Assembly (NCBI GenBank): GCA_027922465.2
Contig: BQMF02000002.1
Coordinates: 1,798,001-1,862,000, forward strand
Direction of reading: 5' to 3'
Length of the DNA: 64,000 nucleotides
Source of the DNA: Turritopsis dohrnii
Taxonomy: Eukaryota; Cnidaria; Hydrozoa; Anthoathecata; Oceaniidae
A program made the translations under genes and the position numbers. Shown here piece after piece: positions 12,112-24,204 of this stretch. Numbering within the stretch: the first letter of the stretch is position 1; each line of letters begins with the position of its first letter. Below the pieces are notes generated by a model. It did not search any database, was not told the origin of the DNA, and saw only the letters and a program-made list of their open reading frames with translations.

Positions 12112-15100
12112 ATGTCCTCTGTTGACGTGGTCAGTGTTACACCCGTAATTGACAATGATAAAAAGGTAATTCTTTTTGCGTTCAGAGATGTTAATGTATC
12201 GGACATTTTTGAAAAGATGCAGCAACTGTCTGATTTTTCTCAGTGTTTTTAAGCGTTAAATCTCGTTAAATTCTCAGTTTTTATATTCTATAATTCTTTT
12301 CATGTTTTGTGCAGCAATGATATGATTCTTGATTGATACTATACTTTCAGTGTGACCACTTTGACACGTGGGTTTTATCTTAGTACTACACTGTAATTTT
12401 TTTTATCCATGTGCCTATATCCCAATTATCATAGATTAAATTTGAGAAAAATAAGATCGATTAATTATTCAGTGAAACACCAAGTGGGTACAGGGATGGT
12501 AGTCCTGCCTGCAACTCCCACTTCTTTGAATTATTTAACTTTACGTCTTCATAGCAACCACAGTGGAAGAAACTGGGAAATAAAAGGTGTCACAGTGAGG
12601 AAAGCATCAGAAGATTAACCGCACATCAAATGTCACAACGATTTAACTCTTCAAACGAATCAAATTCTCGGATAGCAGATTGTCAACACAGTGCCAAGTT
12701 TATAACACCTGTATCTATTTGCATATTGCTTGCACTGGTTGGAGTAAAGTCTGTACAGAACAACCAAAATGTTGGAAAACTACACAAAACATTGTAGGAA
12801 AGAATTTTTGTTTGTTGATGCTTATATATTGTTGTAATTCTAACATACATGTTATGAACATAAAGTAATATTGTTTCTTAAAAATTGAACTTTAAAGACC
12901 TTAATGTGATATATGCTACTTATTCCATAATCACTTACTTTTGAATCTTAGGATACATTCGTATTTTGAGGAGAACATGGGAAAAAGTGACAGTGACAGA
13001 ATTTTGAAGAATATCGTAATTGTTTTGTATATTGTTGGTGGTATGATCGTATTTACCACGATTATATTTCTCTTGTACAAATACAAATACAATAAGGTAA
13101 ATCGAAAATTCATGTTATTGATTGAATCATTCGAGCATCGTTCCACATTTTAACATAAAATCATCCATCTTGTGAAAGTTTTCTATTGTTTTTGTTTTCG
13201 TCTTGATCAACTTAGCCCCAATGTTCCTAGTGTGTTATTTGATGCATAGTAATCAGCTTTTGTATCAACTAGTGAGTCATGAAGCACAAATCAAATTTGA
13301 AATTTCACAAATCTGCAGCTGCCGAAATCACGGCCCCAGTTTTACTTTGCCTGAAATAGGTTGTCCTGCAAATTGATTTGAATTTGAAATCATGTTCAAA
13401 TGCTTCATTTTATTGCAAGTAGACAGGTGAATGTCTCACTTTCCTTTCCATTTTTTCTTCTGGTAAATTTTTAAAATGACCTGTGATCAGTGACCAGTAA
13501 ACATGTAGTTTGTATATTAATTGAGTAAAATATAGTAGAAAATGGACCATAGAAATTCATATTTCTATGAATGGATTAAAGGCAGACGTTAACAGAAGAG
13601 AAAGGATGCCATGAAAAGGCATTTTTTTCTGTATTGTTATGTCAACAGGTGTAAATCTCCAAACAAATTATTTTTTATAGATTAAAAACTGTTGTAAAGG
13701 CAGTCATCTCTGAGGAAAGGAAATTGAAAGCTAAACCTAGTTATTTTAATTTATTTATAGATTCTTATCTTAAATACTTTTAGAGTTAACAGTTAATTCT
13801 TCATTTTGAGGTTCGCCAGTTTAAATGTTCCACTTTTGTCTATTCAACACAAAATTGTATAAGCATAACTCACAGTTTTTTTGTGTAGCAATAACACCTA
13901 ATGAAGACCTCACTCAACATGTTGCTTAAACAGACCTGTATCAACTTTCAATTCACCATTTAAAAGTTGATTCGAATCCTGAATTACTTGAGTACTTCTA
14001 TGAATTTAACGGATTTCTGACTTCGTTTTTCTTTCATAGATTATCATTGGTATAATACACTTAAGCTTGTTTGCATTACTTTCTTATGGTTCATATCAGT
14101 ATATAAAGTAAGTAAATATCTTTAACATGGAACCTCTTTATAACAGCTATTACTCTCTTTTAGAATACATAGTGAAACTCTTCTATGCCTCCACTCAATG
14201 ACTTGTCTCTATCATAGGCTGAAATCAGAATTCATGAATCATATTTTGACATTGTAACAGACTGGAGTTTTCTCTTTCTCTGTTCAGGAAATTCAAAAAT
14301 ATAGTATTTCATCTGTTTGTTTTTTGTTTGTTTTTTTGACAGAGACCTTCTCGCTGTCTTGAATGTGGCCATGGATTTCATAACAGTAATCATTCTTCTT
14401 TGGAATTTTTTGGTGGTGGGAATAATATGTCAATTTGTAGGAGGTCCATCCACGTTGCGTCACTTATACCAAATTTTGTGTTGTTCTCTGTTTGTATGTA
14501 TTTATATTTTGATATCATTTTTTTTAGGGTTTCATGATGAGGCCATGAAAGATTGTTTTGTAGTAATGTTCCGATGTTGTTTTATTTAGGCATTCCTGTT
14601 TATCAAATATTTACCTTTTTGGGTACTATTAGTTATTTTAATCATAATGGCAGTATATGGTAATGTGGAATCCCTTATGTTTTTTGTATTTGATTTTATC
14701 AAAATCGATCCAAACGCTTCCCTTTTTTCGTAAAATTTAGATGTGTTTACTGTATTATGTCCAAAGGGTCCTCTACGCCTGTTAGTAAACATGGCTGAAG
14801 AAAGAAATGAACCACTATTTCCGGCCCTGATATATTCTTGTAAGTGTGAACACAACCTTTCCTTCCTTATTGTCCACACTGCATGAAACTCACCAAAATA
14901 AACAATTTGAAAGTTAAATGCAATTATTGTCTGTCTCAAAAGTTTAGACGTTTTTATAAGATCATATAAACTGACATTTGATTACTTACATTTGATTATT
15001 TTCCTTGACTCTACGACTTTTGCGTCTTGTTGAATTTTATAAAGAATTCTTTATTATGTTCCAAAAGCAACTGTTCCGTCAAAGAGTGATGTACAGACAA

Positions 15101-15752
15101 TTCAGCTGCAGCAAATGAATCAAAACAACATGTCCAAAGGCACTCCTGGTGAAGAAGGACACCAGTCAGTTGCCAGCAATTTGGATAGACTTTCTTCAGT
15201 AAATGCTACTTCTACTCAGCGGCTTGTATCGCCTCTTCCAGAACAGAATATTAAAGGTAAGGTTTTATCTCATTTAAGCTGGTGAAGTAAGTGAGTTTTA
15301 CACGATATGGTTCTTCTTCCTTCTTAGAGGAATCGCACCATGGTCTTGGTCTTGGTGATTTCTGCATGTATAGTTTAATGGTAGGAGAAGTGTCAACATT
15401 CCATGACTGGAACATAACGATCGCCTGCTTCTTTGCAGTGTTAACAGTAAGTATAGTATTTTGTTACTAGGAAAACAACGAGTTTAGTGCCTTATTCATC
15501 TCGAATGTCTCTTTTGAACTAGCTGATGGAGCTTTTTGCTGATTTTCTATATCCGCTTCACGTAACAACTGTTACTAGGAGCTATGTTTCTCTTAGGGTT
15601 TTTGCATAACGTTGATCCTGCATTCGATCTACCGTAAAGCACTCCCTGCTTTGCCCATCTCCATCACGATAGGACTGATTTTCTCATTTGCGACCAAATA
15701 TGTTATCCAACCGTTTATGGATGAAGCAACCCTCGATCAAGTATTTATATGA
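12112..15752 (+). CDS. Presenilin paralogue A (ten exons)
   Basis: Aspartyl intramembrane protease family; presenilin is the catalytic subunit of gamma-secretase, which cuts Notch and other single-pass proteins in endosomal and plasma membranes. My exon model is 12112-12165, 12555-12793, 12952-13096, 14040-14107, 14343-14493, 14590-14659, 14741-14839, 15068-15256, 15328-15446, 15597-15752, giving 429 residues, all with GT-AG sites and matching phases. The catalytic Asp243 codon is split by intron 6 (after AVY). LGLGDF holds Asp349, PALP is residues 395-398, and QPFMDEA lies near the end. Human presenilins have about 450-467 residues. The N-terminus and the 243-349 loop are short and unlike paralogue B. 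TM1 is weakly conserved ([12 protein letters not shown] where B has [16 protein letters not shown]). The start and exon 2 acceptor (12555) are less certain than exons 3-10. Confidence 0.9.
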
Positions 15753-16073
15753 GGCTGTCACCTGTTTACAGTTCATCACCAATGTTTTGTACATTTTAAC
15801 ATGTTAAACACGTTGAGCAATTTTTCGCATTCTAAAATTTAGTTCATGCCTTGAATGACGAGGATGAAAGAATTTTATGCTTGCTGTTTTTTTACTGGTA
15901 CATTCTTTGTAATCAGAGGAAAGTTGTGGAAAAAACGAAAAACATAACTTAAAAAGACTAATTCCAACAGAGGAGTCGACATAATGTTTTGCTGTCCCTG
16001 ATTATTTATTGAAGTCCACGAAATTACAATTGTAAAATTTATACAACTGATGGAATGACTGGCAAAACACGCG
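15753..16073. other. 3' flank of presenilin A
   Basis: AT-rich sequence after the stop at 15750-15752, probably including the 3' UTR. No polyadenylation site was assigned with confidence. Confidence 0.35.
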
Positions 16074-16161
16074 TACATTCGCTGGTGGCATATTCGCTGG
16101 TGTGACATGCATTCGCTGGTGACACACATTCGCTGGTGACATGCATTCGCTGGTGACATAC
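16074..16161. repeat. Minisatellite, about 20-bp unit, four to five copies
   Basis: The core ATTCGCTGGTG recurs about every 17-21 bases, separated by GACATGC, GACACAC or GCAT. The copies are imperfect. Confidence 0.8.
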
Positions 16162-16811
16162 ATCTTATTTTTATTCTTTTTTTATATGTATATAAAACTT
16201 TTAATTTTATATTTTACGGAAATATTTTTAAGCAAAATTTTTAATCGAGAGAACTATGTAAAGAAATTAGAATATTTTGTTACGCCCTCAGTTTTTGAGA
16301 ACACCCTTTTTAACACCCTTTTTTTTAAAACTCGAAGCTAATTAGCATATCAATCTTAAGTTTAGCTCGAGTCAAGGAAATATTAAAGTCGGTTTTCCAC
16401 ATTCCACGTTTTTGTTTTGTTTTTTGTTTTTTCTTTTGTTTGTTTTTGTTTTTTTAATTTTCATGTTTTGCGATCTTTTTCGACATAAATTTGCAGTTTA
16501 TTGAAGTTCGATTTCGAAATTTTGATACGGCAAGAGGAAGGAACAGAACAGAAAAGAAGTAACTTCGTTTTCTTTACGCCCCTGATAAGTAACAGCCAAT
16601 TGATTTTATAAAATTTTGCAACGTCAACAGATTGTGGTAGAATCACTTAACAGGATTTCCTCCAATACAAAATTGCATGGTTTCGAGCATTTTCTACGAT
16701 GATCGTCAAATTAAATAGAATATTGATACAAAGAAATTTGTTCGCTAATTACACACATCAGTGTTTATTTCACTGCCATTTTCTGTATGACCTGCCTTAC
16801 AGGCGTCCGTC
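16162..16811. other. Intergenic, low-complexity
   Basis: No gene recognised. It includes T-rich runs near 16408-16460. Confidence 0.4.
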
Positions 16812-16814
16812 TTA

Positions 16815-17207
16815 GGGGCTGATTACATGATCCCGGTTAGACGGGATGAAATTTCATCCCGCCTTGCCGAGATGAATTTCATCTCGGTGTTACATGCAAA
16901 ATTTTCATCCCGTTTAGGCGGGACGGGACAAAACTAACCCTTTGTGTTTTGAAGTTTTGACAAACTACGCATGCTCAAACCTCAAACTTGTCCCGGTTGA
17001 CCGGGACGAAGCGATTACATGGAAAAATTTCATCCCGCCTAACCGAGATCCCGGCTCTTGATAGCCGAGATCTCGGATAGGCGGGATGAAAATTTTATCA
17101 TGTAATCGCGATGGGAAATTTATGAAGATTTGACCAGGAAGCCAAGACCTCGGCAAGGCGGGATGAAATTTCATCCTGGCTAACACCGGGATCATGTAAT
17201 CAGCCCC
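16815..17207. mobile_element. MITE with TTA target duplication (PIF/Harbinger-like)
   Basis: The termini are GGGGCTGATTACATGATCCC at 16815 and its reverse complement ending at 17207. TTA lies on both sides (16812-16814, 17208-17210), the 3-bp duplication typical of PIF/Harbinger elements. The 393-bp interior consists of repeated palindromic words (CATCCCG, GCCGAGAT, GGGATGAAA), so the whole element could fold into a long hairpin. No protein is encoded. Confidence 0.85.
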
Positions 17208-17402
17208 TTAGAGTGCCCGTTGCTTGGAGAGAGAACTGTATTTTGATTTGTTACCAATCTAGAACTTTAGAGGATAGGTCGAAGCAGATTGAAGTTCTTT
17301 ATTGTGTTTACGACAATGTCCTTAAGTACATCTGTAACAAAAACCTTGAGTAGCTTGCTTCAAAATATCACAAGGTTTATTATGTCCACCTCAGCTCGTT
17401 AA

Positions 17403-18224
17403 GGTGTGAGTAAGGGAAAAAAACGTGTTTTTGTTTTTTAATTAATTCCTTTGACAGGAATATGTTTATATCAAGTATGATACATTTTTGGAAAGCTTAT
17501 TTACATCTCTAAAAGCCCATGTTAAAAATTTTAAGGTAAACTAAAAATGTAAGATTTTAGAACGAGTCAAAGAAAATGAACCTTGTTGTAAAAACGTAGC
17601 TCCATTTACAAAACGAGCTAAGTTTAACTTATGTTTTTTACACTTTTGTAATCACAAGAGATAGAGTAAAAAACGGTTTTTTCTTTTTTTACTCAAACAA
17701 ATTATTTTCAGAGTTATTTTCAATTTCTCAAAAGTATCGTTTTCAGTTTTCATTTTTTTTGCTTTCAAGACTATAACTCATATTCTGTTCAAATTAAAAA
17801 GATAAAAAAAACCGTTTTTAGATCTACCCTTCAGCTTTTCAGTAAGCCAAGTCTCACTGTCAGAGCTTTTTTAGTTTTGTAAATGGAACATCAAACGTAA
17901 GTGGCTCTGACACGAAAAGTGAACACTGAAAGAAACAGCTTTAAAGATTTTTCTTTATTGCGTGAACTAATTAATTATTCATGAAACGGAATTTTGAAAC
18001 AAAAGGATCAATACGCAACATGATCAATATGTTTTATTTTTTCATGGTCTTTAATGTACACAAATTAGCCGCTAATACAACAGTTTTGGAAAATAAACGG
18101 ACTTCCCATCCACTTCCTGAAAAAATAGTTTCACCATTGGAAAATTCAGAGTTCCTTATATCCTGATGTGCAAAAAAACTTTTTTTCAAAAAAGTCAATG
18201 ATTTTTCCCTTCCTTACTCACACC
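17403..18224. mobile_element. TIR element in TTAA target (Kolobok- or piggyBac-like)
   Basis: GGTGTGAGTAAGG at 17403-17415 is mirrored by CCTTACTCACACC at 18212-18224, and TTAA flanks both sides (17399-17402, 18225-18228). TTAA duplications are made by piggyBac and Kolobok transposases. The termini lack the usual piggyBac CCC...GGG ends, so Kolobok is the better guess. There is no transposase frame; the 822-bp element is non-autonomous. Confidence 0.8.
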
Positions 18225-18228
18225 TTAA

Positions 18229-19715
18229 ACCTGATTTTACGCGGAATTTACACATTTAAATATGGCGGACAAAATTTGCCTCTCTCTTTGCATAAGACTG
18301 GGCAGTTGAGGCAGCAAAGAAAGAGTTTTTCCGAGCAAAACAAGAAGATAGATGGGAAGAAAAAGATAGGCAAGGAAAGTAGGAATCGAAACTTGGAGAA
18401 CACGGTTGCGATTTTGATATTTTCAGCAGGATGTTTCCGTGTTAACAAATTCATTTACTAAAATTGGTCTTAGTAAGTAGGGCAGCGTGTATTATAGCTA
18501 ATTAAATTGCTTCAAAAATATATTTTTACAAAGAACTTAGGCTCAAATAGGTGAAATACACAATGATCATTTTTAACTAAATAAATATATATACTGTCAG
18601 AGAGGAGATAGATGCATGCTAACGTTGAAAAATAAAGTGTGTGTGGATGGTGATTTATAGCCACCACCAACTACACGAACTGTACGTACACTGTATATTG
18701 CAAAAGCTGCACGGCAATTGCAGATTTGAAGAAAACTAATATAATATTTTTTTCTTAAACTTTCCACTAAATTTTTATTTCAGATAAGGAATTTCAAAAA
18801 AACATCTCTTTGTGTGTGTAGCCAAATATGTAAGTACTCAAATTGTTTGAGTTGACATATTTGCTATATATAGAAAACTGTTTGAAACTTGATTGTAAAA
18901 TTTAATTGAGATAGTCACTCCCTAATATACATTCTCGGATTATTATTATAATAATAAGAGTTTACAGGTCAACAATTAGAGCCAGATGAATAAGACAAAA
19001 CTTGGACTCGATTAGTATTATGTATATTTTCCAATTAAATTATATATTTTACTAGTTGTAAAATAATCTTGGATGATTGAAGCAACCATTTCAATTCACA
19101 GTTGAAACATCGAAATAGAAATCATTGATAATGATTTGAAAATATTAAAAGAGAACTGTGGTGGATATAAACATTGTAAATTGATGGAGTCTTTGTTCAT
19201 ACGAGATAAGAAACCATGGTTGAACGTTCAGGATCAGTCGTATAAGCTATCTTTATTCAAATAGCTACCTTGTAATAATTTGCAAGGGGAGAACGCTATA
19301 TTCTAGCAGCTATCATTTACCCCTACCACAACTATTACGTGGGAGTTGTGGGTTTTGCTGTGATTTATGTTTTGGGCTGTTTTTAATGTTTGTTTGCTGT
19401 CCGTCTGGTTTCGGTATATAATACCCAGTTTCGGTTTCTGTGATCTTTGTGTTTCTTTAGCTTAATCAAACCATAGAACTGTTGTCATGACACATTTTGT
19501 TGTTTTGTTGCAAAAAAAAATTATAAAATCTAAAATTAAATTTCAGTTTGCTGTACAAACATTAGTCTGGTGGTCTACAGTAGCTGAGTGCAATATCACT
19601 AATAAAAATGTGATCTTTTCTCCTCACTATTTTTTGGATTATTTTGCTATTTAGAAATTTCCACACAACTTAAACAGCATTTTGGTGGCTTGAACATGAA
19701 CATTATCTACATTGA
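18229..19715. other. Intergenic between the presenilin genes
   Basis: No supported gene. AT-rich, probably holding the promoter of presenilin B just upstream of 19716. Nothing else was recognised. Confidence 0.4.
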
Positions 19716-22700
19716 ATGAGTGCCTTTCATAACGAAGATGACACAAGTACAGAAGTAACTGCTCTTCTGAATCATCGACCGATAATGTCGGCTGCAGATG
19801 ACAATGGTGTGATAAATGCTGATTACACCAGGGAAAGTCCAAATAAGGTATATATATATAGTTAACATATAACTCCTTTTTAATGAAAAATGTCACCAAG
19901 ATAGGAATAAGTTCTAGTGATTTCAGTTTCAGAGGGAAGCAAGTTCAGGATGTTTATATCCATATATGTTTATGGATGTCAATTAGGTATCCCAGAATCT
20001 TACTATATACCTTTTTGACTGATGGACTTGAACCAATTTCCGATATCCAACTGTTTCTGAAGTAGAACCTTTTCTTGTACCTGGTAAACTCATAGAATTG
20101 AATCAATTAAATTTACAATTAATAAATATAATCTAAAAATATCAAACGTTATGATGGTGATAGATGGTTATGAAATAAAAAATATGTTAATGGGTCTTTA
20201 ACAAATGTCTAACACAGCTCTTAAATCCTGACTACCTTCAAGTCTAGACAAAGATTCAAAAACAGTAATTTTACCTTTTGTAATAGGTAGGGTTATGGAG
20301 CCGTTTGAGAAACAGAAGAGGTAACAACGAAGACCAAAACAGACTGCAAACGCCAACACCCAGTGAACAGAACTTGAATGATGCAGACCAAAATGAGGAT
20401 GATGAAGAGATATTACACTATGGTGCTAAGAGCGTATTAATGTTGATTATCCCTGTTTCAATTTGTTTGTTGGTCGTCGTGGCTACCATAACATCCGTCA
20501 CCTATTATACACAAAATGCTGGAACGTACTTGTGAGTGGCTGTTATTTTAGGATAACCCAAAATCTATTCAGAACCATTGTTGCAATGGAAGTGATCTCT
20601 GTCAATATATACGTGTAACTGAAAACTTCTGTTGACATTTTGTAGAGTTTATACACCCTTTCATGAAGAGGGAAATATATCAAGTGCAGAGAAGTTCGGA
20701 CAGGCACTCGCGAATTCCTTAATAGTTATTGGTGTTATTCTTGTTATGACTGTGTTCTTGGTTATTCTGTACAAATGCAAATGCTATAAGGTCAGTAAAA
20801 TCAAAGTTCATCTTTGTTCAGCTTTTATTATCATCAAAATGGAATGTGATCCCTATGTTTGTATCCTGCTAGCTAAGTGAATTTTTCAGTGATGTTCCTA
20901 ATTTTGAAGATTGACACTCAACCAATCTTTGAAACATTTTTAGCGTTTATCAGTGGCCAAATTTGATGAAGAATCACAGCAAAGAAGTGCTTTTATATAG
21001 AAATATAGATATTATCTCAATGAAAATGTTGTTTCAAGTGACTTTTTGATGTTTTTACCCACTGGGTTTGCTCATGCTAGGAGATTCGTTGTTTTTGTTG
21101 TATATGTAAAAGGAAGACAACCATTTAAAACAAGCAATGGAGTTCGAAAATCTTTTAACTTTGTTGTTTTAGATCATTGAAGGCTGGTTGGTGTTATCAT
21201 CTCTCATGTTGCTCTTCTTCTTCTCTTATATCTACTTCCAGTAAGTTCATAAAACAACATCAAAACATGACCTACTTGTTCCTACTTACATTTAGTAGAG
21301 TTTGTTTTAGAACTGAGGACTGTTTTTGTTTATGTATAATTAATTATTTTAAAGACAAAAACTAGTTGCGACTGGTAGCCTTGTGGTAGAGTGCTCGCTT
21401 CCTGTTCGGGAGGCCGCGGGTTCAATCCCCGACTGAGTCATGCCAGCGACTATAACAGTGTGAATCACTCCACTCTGCTTAGCACTCAGCAAGAGAGTAG
21501 GAATGATGTCTAAGGTGGTTGTCTAGTTGAGCGGTTTCTGTCATTACAGCTTCCGTAGCCCAAATGGGGGCTTTAAATGCTCTAGGACCTCCTTCGCAGG
21601 ACCCTCATTGATAACAGTACCTTAAGGAACTGAAGAGGCTATCCTGGGTAAACATTCGTAAATAAATAAATAATAAATAAATTTATGAGATAAACTGTTT
21701 AGCAAGTTCATGTTCAAAAACACTTGTTAGCAAAACTTTAGACAAGTTTAGGTACTATCAACCATAGTGTAACTAAAAGGTTAAAGACATTTAAAAAAAG
21801 TATTGAAAAAATATGTCACCCTAATTGCTTTTCGATTGTTATTCTTCTAATATGAGGAGATTAGATTTTTCTTATTTCTTCTTCAATAGGGAATTGCTAC
21901 GTGTTTCTAACGTTGCCATGGATTATATCACGGTTTCGTTAGTTATCTGGAATTTCGGAGTGGTAGGCATGATATGTATTCATTGGAAAGGACCATTATT
22001 ACTCCAACAAATTTATCTTATCCTCAGCAGTGCCTTAATGGTAGGTTTTTGTTGATGCCAAAATTTTCATGTACCCTGCAAAAATCTTTCTTGGTGCTGT
22101 TTAATACTTCTGGTGATGTGTGTCCATTCAAAATTGAATTTTCTTAATTCCATGCAGGCTTTGGTGTTTATCAAGTACCTTCCTGACTGGACATTATGGT
22201 TTATATTGGCTGCTATTTCCTTATATGGTATGGCACTATTCCTCTATTCCTCGTATGTCTTAAAATGACTGAACTTTATTGTAAATTTTTAAAAGCTTTT
22301 GAATCAGATATTCATGAGTTGTCAATCAATTTTTATTCGATCTCAAAAACCGTTAAGGGTCGGGGTTAGGGTAATGGCTAAGAAATAGCCTAGGTGTTTC
22401 CCAGTGGACGAATTTGTTAAAAACTCACTAAGCAGGAGTGCATTTCTATGGAACTATATACACTATTGAAATAAAAATGCTCTTCGTCGCATTGACTTTT
22501 TGACAATATTGCCCATTAGGTTTGTAAACTGTATGTCGTTATTCTTTGACATTTCAGATCTGTTTGCGGTATTATGTCCAAACGGACCTCTACGAATACT
22601 TGTCAACATAGCTCAAGAAAGAAACGAGCAATTGTTTCCATCGCTCATATATTCCTGTAAGTAACTCAATCCTTTTCGACTTCTGAACATGTCTTTCGGG

Positions 22701-24204
22701 AAGATGTTATTCCCTTCGAGTGTTTCTTTATTTCGTTTAAAGCTACTGTAATGTACCCAACCATTTCAATGGGCGATACGGAGAACCCTGCACCTCGGTC
22801 GCCACTTCCGAACACAGTTGGAGAACCGTCTGAAGGTGACGAAAATCACCAGTCTGCTGCTAGATCGTTGAACAGTGATTCTTCAAGAAGTGTGCAATCT
22901 GATCCTGGACAGCAGCAGCAGCAACCTCCACAGCGGCAACAGCAGATACACAACAACCCTGAAGAAGAAGAACAAGAAGAACGTAAGATATACTGCCACT
23001 TCCTTTATAAGTTCGTTAATAAATTTTTATTAAAAAGAAAAAACCTAAGCTTCTTCCCGGATAGCGGTTTGATTGTTTTCCTTTCGTATTTTACTGACTT
23101 CTTTCCTTGATAAAAATTCGATCGACTTAAGATTCAGTTTTGACGTTGTGATTGAGATGGAAGAGCATACATTTTGTGGATATACATGTATTTGTATATT
23201 GGTAATTTTTGAATGGTTATCCTGTATATATAAAATATTCGAAAATAATAATAACAATAAAGATCGATTTTGTTCACGAATAATCTGTTGCAAACAACGT
23301 CAAAATTGAATAAATTCGGAGATAAAAGGTGATTGAGGGGTAATTAAATATTGAGAAAAAGGGGAATAAATTAAGAAAGATATTCCTTTTAAATGTTCTT
23401 TTTGTATGTTCTCGAAATATTGTCATGTTGTTGTCTTTTCCACATAGGTGGCGTGAAGTTAGGTCTTGGGGACTTTATATTCTACAGTGTATTGGTGGGT
23501 AAAGCATCATCCTACAAAGACTGGAATACAACAATCGCTTGCTTTTTTGCTATATTGATAGTGAGTCTCCTTTAAAGTTTCTCTACCTTTTACCCATATC
23601 ACTGTCTTCATCATTTTGTTGGCTTCTTTGTTCACTTGAAGACTTCCTCGTGGAAGTTGAAGTGAACCTGTTGTAGTTATGGTGTCGTCCTTTATCTTGA
23701 TTGCTATCACAGTGGAAACATTTGCTGGAAAATCACTGCAAAATAGTGCATTTCTATAGAAATATCTTTCAATGCTCTTCGCTGCAGTGACTTTGCAGCT
23801 TTAAGTGTTCAAGGCCGATCTTCTATCCTAGCTAATACTTAGTGGTTTGGTTTTGAATTAAACGATTTTCAGTCAAATCGCCTCTACATAAAGTTGATCA
23901 AAAAAATGGAATGCTATGAAAGCAAAGTAGTAAAGCACATTATTAGGTGTCAAAGATCGTCTTCAAGGTCTGACACAAACCTGTGATAAAATCTTTAAAT
24001 TTAAGAAATACGGATGAATATCACGTAATGTCTTATCTATCATTTTAGGGTCTCTGTTTGACGTTACTGTTACTTGCCATCTATCGTAAAGCTTTACCTG
24101 CTCTCCCAATTTCCATAACGTTCGGTCTGGTCTTCAATTTTGCTACCAGCTATTTCGTGCAACCGTTTACCGACGAGCTTGCAAGCAGGCAACTGTTCAT
24201 ATAA
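19716..24204 (+). CDS. Presenilin paralogue B (ten exons)
   Basis: Catalytic subunit of gamma-secretase. My exon model is 19716-19847, 20287-20531, 20646-20790, 21173-21240, 21890-22040, 22158-22227, 22558-22656, 22743-22982, 23448-23560, 24049-24204, giving 472 residues, close to the human length of 467. TM1 reads [16 protein letters not shown] (exon 2). Exon 5 has [20 protein letters not shown]. Catalytic Asp271 is split by intron 6 (after SLY), Asp392 lies in KLGLGDF, PALP is 438-441, and the protein ends in [15 protein letters not shown]. The hydrophilic loop (exon 8) is rich in Gln, Pro, Glu and Ser, with a Q5 run and an acidic EEEEQEE stretch. It is much closer to canonical presenilins than paralogue A, so it is probably the ancestral-function copy. 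Confidence 0.95.
20940..23810. repeat. Related repeat copies in three introns of presenilin B
   Basis: Similar 100-130 bp blocks occur near 20945-21070 (intron 3), 22395-22530 (intron 6) and 23715-23805 (intron 9). Shared words include GTGCATTTCTAT, AAAATGCTCTTCG and GACTTTTTGA. They look like diverged copies of one short interspersed sequence. Limits are approximate. Confidence 0.55.
21367..21683 (+). mobile_element. tRNA-derived SINE in intron 4 of presenilin B
   Basis: The head has RNA polymerase III promoter boxes: an A-box-like TGGTAGAGTGCTCG (about 21383) and a B box GGTTCAATCCCC (21418-21430). A conserved body follows, ending in an (AAATAAAT)n tail at about 21659-21682. It matches the second copy at 39935-40245 over its full length. 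It lies in sense orientation within the intron. Confidence 0.85.

Noticed and set aside
16055..16161. CRISPR-like repeats
   Set aside because: The spacing is short and irregular with no unique spacers, and the host is clearly eukaryotic; it is a minisatellite.
21383..21430. Functional tRNA gene
   Set aside because: The A and B boxes belong to a SINE head; no complete cloverleaf could be folded, and the body and tail are those of the repeat at 39935.
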